Shown here in pieces: positions 1 through 5,119 of a DNA stretch of 5,832 nucleotides (positions are counted from its first letter, which is position 1; the number at the start of each line of letters is the position of its first letter). Position numbers and translations under genes: made by a program. This DNA is from Deltaproteobacteria bacterium. GTDB taxonomy: Bacteria > Desulfobacterota > Desulfobulbia > Desulfobulbales > BM004. Under the pieces are notes generated by a model. That model saw only the letters and a list, made by a program, of their open reading frames with translations, did not search any database and was not told the DNA's origin. The stretch is from assembly GCA_019313095.1 (NCBI GenBank), contig JAFDBU010000002.1:1-5832 (forward strand), written 5' to 3'.

Positions 1-1
1 A

Positions 2-169
2 AAGCTTTCGACACTGGCCGGCGCAATCCACCCCTATCCGACCCTGGGCGAAATTAACAAAAGAGTTGCCGGTTCATTTCTGTCCCAAAAAATATTTTCC
101 GATACCGTGAAAAAAGGGCTGAAATTTTTCTTCAATTTCAAAGGGCGGGCCTGCAGTGTTTCGGAATGA
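2..169 (+). CDS. Pyridine nucleotide-disulfide oxidoreductase, C-terminal end (partial)
   Basis: This is the last 55 codons of a gene that begins before the window; the frame is open from position 2 to a TGA at 167-169. The peptide contains IHPYPTLGEINKRVAG, the typical dimerisation-domain signature of class I flavin disulfide reductases such as dihydrolipoamide dehydrogenase and mercuric reductase. In that family the His-Pro pair of this motif reaches the partner subunit's active site. The tail after it is basic and Phe-rich (KKGLKFFFNFKGRACSVSE). This resembles the mercuric reductase-like FAD oxidoreductases of unknown substrate rather than a true lipoamide dehydrogenase, but the redox-active CxxxxC and the FAD and NAD(P) domains lie outside the window, so the substrate cannot be told. 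No clear terminator follows; the 160 bases downstream are AT-rich. Confidence 0.8.
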   Translation, partial: KLSTLAGAIHPYPTLGEINKRVAGSFLSQKIFSDTVKKGLKFFFNFKGRACSVSE

Positions 170-194
170 TTTTTTATTTAATTATATTTAAAGG

Positions 195-224
195 TTGCCA
201 AAACACCCTGACATCAATTATATA
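195..224 (+). promoter_or_regulatory. Candidate sigma-70 promoter of the SLOG-like gene
   Basis: TTGCCA (195-200) and TATATA (219-224) are separated by 18 bases. Transcription would start near 231 and leave a leader of about 100 nt before the ATG at 331. The surrounding DNA is AT-rich, so chance matches are likely. Confidence 0.35.
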
Positions 225-330
225 AGCCCCTTTTTGTTTCTCCGGCAGACAATTTACAATCCCTACAGGCATTTTCCATGTCTTTTGGTATTACATGATT
301 AAATTTTAAATAAAATAATGAGGAATGATA

Positions 331-885
331 ATGTCAGCTAATGAAAATTATACTCTTTACAGCGGCGGTCTGAAAGGAGCTGAAAGCTGTTTTGGTGAAG
401 CTGCTGAAAAATGGGGCGTAAAAGAAGTGAATTTCTGCTATTCCGGCCAGAAAACAAACAGGCAGGAGAATTTAGTCGTTCTCTCCGATGCAGACTTGAA
501 ACGGGGCGATATCAGCATGGAACTGGTCTCTAAAATGATGCACCGGACATACTACGAAACAGAAAAGATCAGAAAAGTCCTGCAGGTCATATTTCACATG
601 GTGAACAAAGGTCACCAGGTTTTTGTCATCGGGACAATCCTGGAGGATAATACGGTAAATGGCGGTACAGGCTGGGCTGTCGAACTGGCCAAACTCTTCA
701 ACCGGCCCCTTTCAGTTTACGATCAGGCCAAGGACAACTGGTATACCTGGAAACAGGGCGCCTGGGTTCCTGAAAATCCAAAAATTTCGCATGACACATT
801 TGTCGGCTCAGGAACACGCAACCTTTCCGAAAAAGGCAGGCAGGCAATCAGCAGACTTTTTGAAGAGGCTTTCGGGGCAGAATAA
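331..885 (+). CDS. SLOG/Rossmann-like protein of unknown function
   Basis: A 184-aa soluble protein with no signal peptide or membrane segment. Features suggest a nucleotide-binding SLOG/LOG (YpsA/DprA-like) Rossmann fold: a glycine-rich N-terminal loop, YSGGLKGAE (residues 10-18), after the first strand; a strand VFVIGTILED (97-106); a second glycine motif NGGTGWAVELA (110-120), typical of the helix start after a phosphate-binding loop; and a C-terminal VGSGTRNLSEKG (158-169). The Gly-rich loops fit binding of a nucleotide or nucleotide-derived ligand, but the substrate is unknown. I chose ATG 331 because GAGGA (320-324) lies 6 bases upstream; the alternative ATG at 325 abuts that Shine-Dalgarno sequence and would add only Met-Ile. 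It stands alone between a partial oxidoreductase and a convergent flavoprotein, so context gives no role. Fold assignment moderate; function unknown. Confidence 0.75.
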   Translation: MSANENYTLYSGGLKGAESCFGEAAEKWGVKEVNFCYSGQKTNRQENLVVLSDADLKRGDISMELVSKMMHRTYYETEKIRKVLQVIFHMVNKGHQVFVIGTILEDNTVNGGTGWAVELAKLFNRPLSVYDQAKDNWYTWKQGAWVPENPKISHDTFVGSGTRNLSEKGRQAISRLFEEAFGAE

Positions 886-913
886 GATCTTACCGAAAAG
901 ATCATACCAAAAA

Positions 914-942
914 GCCGTGCTGAAAATAAGCACGGCATTTTT
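914..942 (+). terminator. Bidirectional intrinsic terminator
   Basis: A perfect 8-bp stem, GCCGTGCT (914-921) and AGCACGGC (929-936), has a 7-base GAAAATA loop and is followed by ATTTTT on the plus strand. On the minus strand the same hairpin is followed by five Ts (complement of A909-913). It lies between the convergent stops at 885 and 953, so it can end both genes. Confidence 0.9.
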
Positions 943-952
943 GTTCACCAGT

Positions 953-1531
953 TTAGGGGGTATTCAGCCTTTTCAGGAGCCAGGCCATGTTCCTGCCAAG
1001 ATCCTGCATGGTCTTAATACCCTCGTCGTCTTTTTCAACTTCGCCTTTCTGCCGCCCCATACCGAGATTCCAGTAACTGGAGCCCGGTACGATCATCTGA
1101 CCGATAAAGAAAAAATGATTGATCGAATTGAACACGTGGATGGCACCGGCACGCCGGACAGCAACTACCGCCGCTCCAACTTTGCGGGCCAGCATATCAC
1201 TGTTGGCCCTTGAAACCATCCCGGCCCGGTCAATAAGAGCCTTCATCTCAGTTGAGACGTTGGCAAAATATGTCGGCGAACCGAGAATAATACCGTCGGC
1301 CGCCTCCATTTTTTTGATGCAGTCATTGAGTATATCATCCTTCACCGAACAGCGCTGATCATTATTCTCAAAACATTTCATACAGGCTATACAGCCATGA
1401 ATCCTGCTGCCGGAAAGCTGGACAAGTTCTGTTTCAACCCCTTCATTTTCAAGTTCTTTGAAAACATGACCGATCAAAATTGCAGTATTGCCGTCTTTTC
1501 TCGCACTGCCGTTAAATGCCACTACTTTCAT
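953..1531 (-). CDS. Flavodoxin-fold NADPH-dependent FMN reductase / iron-sulfur flavoprotein
   Basis: A 192-aa flavoprotein of the NADPH-dependent FMN reductase family. FMN phosphate binding is indicated by [11 protein letters not shown] (residues 7-17) after the first beta strand, and the second FMN-contacting loop by [10 protein letters not shown] (84-93). Between them lies [16 protein letters not shown], giving C47-x2-C50-x2-C53-x7-C61. In archaeal iron-sulfur flavoproteins (Isf) a compact cysteine motif at this place binds a 4Fe-4S cluster that passes electrons to FMN; many bacterial relatives keep a similar motif. It is probably a cytosolic electron-transfer or redox-stress protein; donor and acceptor are unknown. 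I chose ATG 1531, where MKVVAFNGS begins the first strand, with AAGGG about 9 bases upstream. A TTG 45 bases further upstream would add a non-conserved extension without a well-placed ribosome binding site. It converges on the SLOG-like gene and diverges from the selenium cluster. Confidence 0.88.
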   Translation of the reverse strand: MKVVAFNGSARKDGNTAILIGHVFKELENEGVETELVQLSGSRIHGCIACMKCFENNDQRCSVKDDILNDCIKKMEAADGIILGSPTYFANVSTEMKALIDRAGMVSRANSDMLARKVGAAVVAVRRAGAIHVFNSINHFFFIGQMIVPGSSYWNLGMGRQKGEVEKDDEGIKTMQDLGRNMAWLLKRLNTP

Positions 1532-1851
1532 GATATCTACCCTTTTACGCCAGAGGTTTTTGAACAGTGTTGCCAAAAATCAGGAATAGTTTCTCCTGTA
1601 TGCCTTTACTTCTGTTTGACCTATCGATCAACAACATGATTATGTTGAATGGATATGAAGAATAAAAGACAACAGGTTGACTATTTTTTCTTCACTCTGC
1701 ACGATTGGCACTTCTCCGGAACAAAAAGTTAAACGATAAAGTACTATAAGAAAACTGCTTAGAACCCTCTTATCACAGATCATATTAATCTTTTTTGCGG
1801 CTCAATGCAAAAATCAACCAGGGCTGTTAATAATTAATACCGTTCCCAATT
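1532..1851. other. Intergenic region, no gene seen (left part of 510 bp)
   Basis: The stretch between the flavoprotein start and the first promoter of the sulfite reductase cluster is AT-rich and has no convincing coding frame or RNA gene. I see short inverted repeats: CAGGA-N8-TCCTG (1581-1598), TTGA-N8-TCAA (1616-1631) and CAACAT-GATT-ATGTTG (1632-1647). These could be operators for the flavoprotein gene. I could not pick a clear promoter for that gene. Confidence 0.4.
1632..1647. repeat. Perfect inverted repeat, possible operator
   Basis: CAACAT (1632-1637) and ATGTTG (1642-1647) form a perfect 6-bp dyad around GATT. It lies about 100 bases upstream of the flavoprotein start and directly adjoins the TTGA-N8-TCAA dyad at 1616-1631. 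Its role as a protein-binding site is a guess; no poly-T follows, so it is not a terminator. Confidence 0.35.
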
Positions 1852-1880
1852 TTGACTTACTCACTGTCACACAATATCAT
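1852..1880 (+). promoter_or_regulatory. Candidate distal sigma-70 promoter of the sulfite reductase-dsrE-selD cluster
   Basis: TTGACT (1852-1857) and TATCAT (1875-1880) are spaced by 17 bases; each hexamer matches the consensus at five of six positions. Transcription would start near 1887 and give a leader of about 155 nt before the ATG at 2042. Confidence 0.5.
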
Positions 1881-1952
1881 CCATAATAAAAACAAATCAA
1901 CTTTTGGCAATAACGTGAGGCAGTGGTGTGGAAAAACCTGTCATACTAGTTC

Positions 1953-1980
1953 TTGACAAAGGCTGTTCAGCCGTTGTAAT
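1953..1980 (+). promoter_or_regulatory. Candidate proximal sigma-70 promoter of the same cluster
   Basis: TTGACA (1953-1958), a perfect -35 hexamer, is followed after 16 bases by TGTAAT (1975-1980), which lacks only the second-position A. Transcription would start near 1987 with a leader of about 55 nt. An activator might be needed given the weak -10. Confidence 0.45.
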
Positions 1981-2041
1981 CATTTCAAAGTATTATATTT
2001 CTTTGGTAATATTCTTTGATTTAGCATGCAGGAGATAGTTT

Positions 2042-2698
2042 ATGTCTGGAGATAATCCAAGGGGCGCTATTTTACAGCGCGACAAGAAAACATACGCCAT
2101 CGTACCGAGAACGCCTGTCGGACTTGTCTCTCCTGAAGTACTCGAGGCCATAAGTTCTGTGGTACGCAGATATAACATACCCATTACCAAAATAACCTCC
2201 GGCCAGCGTCTTGCCCTGATCGGCATGCAGCGCGATGAGGTGGACAGGATCTGGCAGGAACTTAAAATGGAAGTCGGGCCGGCTATTGAACTCTGTGTCC
2301 ATTATGTTCAGGCCTGTCCCGGAACCGAGGTTTGCAAATTCGGCGTGCGCGACTCACTCGGTATGGGCTTGAAACTGGAAAAACTGTACGTGGGCATGGA
2401 CCTGCCAGCCAAGGTAAAGATCGGGGTTTCCGGTTGTCCTTTCTGCTGTGCCGAAAGTTATGTGCGTGACATCGGCCTGATCGGCAGGAAAAAAGGCTGG
2501 CTGGTTACCTTTGGCGGTAACTCCGGCGGACGGCCGCGTATCGGCGATGTAATTGCCGAAAACCTTGAAGATGCCGAAGCTGTAGCTCTGGTTCAGCGGT
2601 GTCTGGATTACTACCGGGATAATGCCGGGAAAAAGCTGCGCACCGCCCGATTCGTTGAAAAGACCGGGATAGAGACCATAAAGCAGGCGGTGCTGTAA
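2042..2698 (+). CDS. Small siroheme sulfite/nitrite reductase-like protein
   Basis: A 218-aa single-module member of the nitrite/sulfite reductase family, close in size to the low-molecular-weight assimilatory-type sulfite reductases of sulfate reducers and archaea. An N-terminal ferredoxin-like half domain (about 1-75, with GLVSPEVLEAISSV and TSGQRLAL) precedes the siroheme/4Fe-4S domain. The cluster ligands are complete: ACPGTEVC (C92-x5-C98) and GCPFCC (C132-x3-C136), the last cysteine bridging cluster and siroheme iron. Arg/Lys-rich surroundings fit an anionic substrate. The reaction would be six-electron reduction of sulfite to sulfide, possibly selenite to selenide in this context (inference). 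No signal peptide; cytosolic. GGAG at 2031-2034 lies 7 bases before the ATG. It is the first gene of a cluster with a DsrE protein 20 bases on and selD after that. No flavoprotein or ferredoxin partner is encoded nearby. Confidence 0.87.
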   Translation: MSGDNPRGAILQRDKKTYAIVPRTPVGLVSPEVLEAISSVVRRYNIPITKITSGQRLALIGMQRDEVDRIWQELKMEVGPAIELCVHYVQACPGTEVCKFGVRDSLGMGLKLEKLYVGMDLPAKVKIGVSGCPFCCAESYVRDIGLIGRKKGWLVTFGGNSGGRPRIGDVIAENLEDAEAVALVQRCLDYYRDNAGKKLRTARFVEKTGIETIKQAVL

Positions 2699-2718
2699 AA
2701 GGTATTAAAGGAGCGACT

Positions 2719-3078
2719 ATGACCAAGAAATACTTCATGGTGATCACCCACTCTGATGATGATCAGGATAGGGCTAACGGCGCTGTCGGCATGGCCGTCT
2801 CGCTTCTCAGCGAAGGGGCCGATCTTGCCTTCTTTTTTGTTTTTGAGGGTGCAAAAATGGCCCACCGGGGTGTGGCGGAAACAATTGAAGGCGCCCATAT
2901 GACGCCGGTGCGGGAACTTTTTCCCCTGGTGCTTGAAGCCGAACCCAAGATGTATGTCTGCGGCGCCTGTGTGAAAAAATTTAACATTCCTAAAGGTGAA
3001 ATTATCCCCGGCATCAAGATCGCTACCCTGCCGTCTGTGACCGCCGAGATGCTGGACCGGGAAACCATAATGTTTTAA
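2719..3078 (+). CDS. DsrE/DsrF-like family protein
   Basis: A 119-aa cytosolic protein with the DsrE/F alpha/beta fold. The N-terminal strand YFMVITHSDDD (5-15) is followed by a helix carrying RANGAVGMAVSLLSEGADL, then the strand AFFFVFEGAKMA and the C-terminal YVCGACVKKFNI (79-90), which contains C81 and C84. In this family a cysteine at about this position carries persulfide sulfur in relay systems (DsrE, TusD) and, fused to a TusA domain, in the selenium-linked YedF. This protein stands alone without a TusA domain. AAAGGAG (2707-2713) lies 5 bases before the ATG. The stop is 30 bases before selD, so the three genes are probably co-transcribed. A role in handing sulfur or selenium from the reductase product to SelD is inference; family membership is clear. 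Confidence 0.85.
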   Translation: MTKKYFMVITHSDDDQDRANGAVGMAVSLLSEGADLAFFFVFEGAKMAHRGVAETIEGAHMTPVRELFPLVLEAEPKMYVCGACVKKFNIPKGEIIPGIKIATLPSVTAEMLDRETIMF

Positions 3079-3108
3079 AAAATCTCCTTTTAATGAGGAT
3101 GATTATTG

Positions 3109-4158
3109 ATGGCCTTATTTAAGAAAAAAACGCTGACCGGGCTGGCACGCACCTGCGGTTGAGCTGCCAAGATCGGTCCGACGGTCCTGTCGGACGCTTT
3201 GCAGGGACTGGCGCCTCCCACAGATCCTAACCTGCTTGTCGGCTTTGAAACTGCGGATGATGCCTCTGTCTACAGGCTTACCGATGAAATCGCCATGATC
3301 AACACGGTTGATTTTATCACACCTCCTGTTGATGACCCTTACTGGTTTGGCCAGATTTCAGCTGCCAACTCCATTTCAGATGTTTATTCCATGGGAGGCA
3401 GGCCGCTGACAGCGCTTAATGTCGTGATGTTTCCTGCCAAACATCTTGATATGGGAATGCTGAAGGAAATCCTGCATGGCGGGCATGACAAGGTGGTTGA
3501 AGCCGGAGCCTGTCTCGTCGGAGGCCATACGGTTGATGATGAAGAACCGAAGTACGGGCTTTGTGTCAACGGCGTAGTGCATCCTGATAGGATTATTACC
3601 AATGCGGGCGGCAAACCAGGTGATGCACTTATCCTCACCAAGCCTCTTGGTTCCGGTGTGCTGTTTAATGCAGTGCGCTCAGGGAAACTGCCCTTTCGCG
3701 ATCTGGAGCGCGATACCCTGCCGTCACTGGCAGCCTTGAACGGACCGGCCATGGAAACAGCCCTGAAGTTCGACCTGCATGCTGCCACGGATATTACCGG
3801 TTTCGGAATCGCCGGACATGTTCTGGAAATGGCTGCCGGCAGCTGTTCCCGGGTAATCCTGAGTTATGACAACCTCCCTTTTTACAATGATGCCCTGCGC
3901 ATGTACCAAAAGGGAGAAACAACAGGCAGCAATAAGCCCAACCGGAAACTTGTCGCGGACTGTCTACAGATCGATAAAAACCTCACAGACCATGAAGAAC
4001 AGCTTCTCTATGATCCCCAGACTTCCGGCGGGCTGCTTCTAGCGGTGCCGGATTCCCAGGCAGCTGAACTCATTGCAGCCCTGAAAGCAGCAGGACTGCA
4101 GACCGCTGTCAAGGTCGGAGAAGTGACTGAAGACCCTTATGGAATAATTGTTGTCTGA
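3109..4158 (+). CDS. selD: Selenophosphate synthetase SelD, selenocysteine-containing (UGA at 3160-3162)
   Basis: SelD makes monoselenophosphate from selenide and ATP, the selenium donor for Sec-tRNA and selenouridine. The 349-aa product reads through an in-frame TGA as selenocysteine U18 in TCGUAAKIGP. U18 with K21 corresponds to catalytic Cys17 and Lys20 of E. coli SelD (Cys-x-x-Lys spacing kept). Conserved acidic metal/ATP residues are present: D50-D51 (ETADDAS), D68 (NTVDF), D91 (NSISDVYSMGG) and D228 (ATDITGFG). Other hallmarks are GGHTVDDEEPKYGL (138-151), TKPLGSGV (177-184) and DPQTSGG (302-308). The length fits the family. I chose ATG 3109, with TGAGGA (3094-3099) 9 bases upstream. 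A start after the TGA (such as TTG 3199) would remove the active site. The frame stays open and conserved on both sides of the TGA and a SECIS-like hairpin follows, so it is not a broken gene. It is the third gene of the cluster. Confidence 0.96.
3160..3162 (+). other. Selenocysteine codon (UGA) of selD
   Basis: This TGA is codon 18 of selD, in frame between the upstream start at 3109 and the conserved body. The flanking peptide Cys-Gly-U-Ala-Ala-Lys matches the SelD active-site motif, where the U position is Cys or Sec throughout the family. The organism must therefore also have SelA, SelB and a Sec tRNA elsewhere in the genome. Confidence 0.95.
3163..3196 (+). promoter_or_regulatory. Bacterial SECIS element in selD
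   Basis: A perfect 7-bp stem, GTCCGAC (3176-3182) and GTCGGAC (3189-3195), closes a 6-base loop GGTCCT (3183-3188). The loop begins 20 bases after the UGA, within the usual range for bacterial SECIS elements. It opens with the G-G-U sequence typical of SelB-binding loops such as that of E. coli fdhF. The hairpin lies inside the coding sequence and is translated, as in bacterial selenoprotein genes. Confidence 0.88.
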
Positions 4159-4182
4159 CCCTGCCAGGGGTACAGATAAAAA

Positions 4183-4932
4183 TTAGCCTTCCACCGGCAG
4201 TCCAGCCTCCTGCCAGTCAGCAAATATTGCCTGATAGATATTCTTGTAACCAAGTTTCATAAGCTTTCTGTAGGCGCCGTAGCTGCGGCCGCCTGAATTG
4301 CAATAAACGACAATTTTATTCTCCTTGGCCAGTATCCCGGATCCGGCAGCAAAATTTTTCAGCGGCAGATTAATAGCTCCGGGTATATGGCCTTGACTGA
4401 ATTCCTCAGGATCCCTGACATCAACAACCGTTATGCTGTTCCCTTCAACCGCCATTGTTTTCTTCAGCTCCAGCGGTGCAATTTGGGTTGTTTCGATCTT
4501 CTTTTCATATTCCTCCCCCTTGTAAAAGGAGTAACCCATTTCCTCCCAAACAGGCATTCCCTCGCTGTAGACCCAGACATTGGTGTAGCCTATTTTCTGT
4601 GCTTTTTGGGCCGCTTTCCTGCTTTTGCCACATTTCACACCATTGCAATAAAAAATGATCTGAAAATCCTTATCTGAGGGCAGAAGACCAAACATTTCAT
4701 CCATATTTTTCTGTGGAATATTGACAGCTCCCGGTATATGGGCTTCCCGGTATTCTTCCGGATTTCTTGAATCAACCAGCAGAAAACTATGCCGGTCACG
4801 ATCAATTTCTGCTTTCAGGGCTGCATGGCCCATGACCTGATACGATTCACCTGCTGCATAAGCAGGAGCATTGATGCCCAATAAAATTACCAGTATCAGG
4901 AACAAGGTGTTGTACTTTTGAAAATTTCGCAT
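4183..4932 (-). CDS. Exported tandem-domain rhodanese-like sulfurtransferase
   Basis: A 249-aa protein with two rhodanese domains behind an N-terminal signal peptide: basic start MRNFQKYN, hydrophobic core LFLILVILLGI (10-20) and likely signal peptidase I cleavage near AYA-A (24-27). It lacks a lipobox cysteine, so it should be periplasmic. Domain 1 (about 31-137) has LLVDSRNPEEYREAHIPGAVNIP and active-site loop CNGVKCGKS with C96. Domain 2 (about 152-247) has VVDVRDPEEFSQGHIPGAINLP and loop CNSGGRS with C211. Both catalytic cysteines are present, unlike classic TST where one domain is inactive. Rhodaneses carry sulfane sulfur as cysteine persulfide, and some carry selenium; the substrate here is unknown. 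GGAGGAG (4938-4944) lies just upstream of the start, a strong ribosome binding site. It converges on selD (stop to stop 24 bases) and diverges from the lysR-type gene, a common target arrangement. Confidence 0.92.
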   Translation of the reverse strand: MRNFQKYNTLFLILVILLGINAPAYAAGESYQVMGHAALKAEIDRDRHSFLLVDSRNPEEYREAHIPGAVNIPQKNMDEMFGLLPSDKDFQIIFYCNGVKCGKSRKAAQKAQKIGYTNVWVYSEGMPVWEEMGYSFYKGEEYEKKIETTQIAPLELKKTMAVEGNSITVVDVRDPEEFSQGHIPGAINLPLKNFAAGSGILAKENKIVVYCNSGGRSYGAYRKLMKLGYKNIYQAIFADWQEAGLPVEG

Positions 4933-4989
4933 GATTTCTCCTCCACTTATTTCATAAAAAACTGCAACGCCCTAATTATTGACGGCGGG

Positions 4990-5018
4990 ATTATATATTG
5001 ATATATTCAATTTCACAA
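4990..5018 (-). promoter_or_regulatory. Sigma-70 promoter of the rhodanese gene
   Basis: Read on the minus strand, TTGTGA (5018-5013) and a perfect TATAAT (4995-4990) are separated by exactly 17 bases. Transcription would start near 4983 and leave a leader of about 50 nt before the strong ribosome binding site. Confidence 0.65.
4997..5011. promoter_or_regulatory. Candidate LysR-type operator (ATTGA-N5-TCAAT)
   Basis: The dyad ATTGA (4997-5001) and TCAAT (5007-5011) contains T-N11-A (T4998 to A5010), the classic LysR-box form. It lies between the -35 and -10 of the rhodanese promoter and about 110 bases upstream of the divergent LysR-family gene. A site inside the promoter would suit repression, or autoregulation of the regulator; the assignment is inference. 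Confidence 0.4.
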
Positions 5019-5039
5019 ATAGGTAATGCCGATTAGAAG

Positions 5040-5067
5040 TTGACCCTCTATTGAAGATAATTATGTT
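5040..5067 (+). promoter_or_regulatory. Candidate promoter of the LysR-family gene
   Basis: TTGACC (5040-5045) and TATGTT (5062-5067) are spaced by 16 bases, giving a start near 5074 and a short leader before ATG 5120. The match to the -10 consensus is moderate. Confidence 0.4.
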
Positions 5068-5119
5068 GACCATTTGAAAAAAGGTTTACAAGCACTTCAT
5101 CACACCGCAAGGTATCCCC

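Noticed and set aside
659..1213. 184-codon plus-strand frame spanning the terminator and the flavoprotein 3' end
   Set aside because: It overlaps two well-supported genes in other frames and crosses the terminator; composition is unlike a protein family.
1616..1631. TTGA-N8-TCAA as an FNR/CRP-type site
   Set aside because: FNR sites have TTGAT-N4-ATCAA; the half-sites here are two bases too far apart.
1397..1639. Plus-strand open frame overlapping the flavoprotein start
   Set aside because: Antisense to a clear gene, with no family signature and no ribosome binding site.
1532..2041. Riboswitch, tRNA or small RNA in the long intergenic region
   Set aside because: No cloverleaf, no conserved riboswitch core and no strong hairpin with a T-run could be seen.
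3160..3162. TGA read as a true stop or nonsense mutation making selD a pseudogene
   Set aside because: It sits at the catalytic Cys/Sec position, the frame is conserved on both sides and a SECIS hairpin follows at the right distance.
3384..3788. 134-codon minus-strand frame inside selD
   Set aside because: Ser/Pro/Arg-rich shadow of the conserved SelD coding strand.
3199..4158. selD starting at TTG 3199
   Set aside because: This would delete the catalytic U18 and K21; it has no ribosome binding site, whereas ATG 3109 has TGAGGA upstream.
4158..4171. ACCC-N6-GGGT hairpin between selD and the rhodanese gene as a terminator
   Set aside because: The stem is only 4 bp and no T-run follows on either strand; it also overlaps the selD stop codon.
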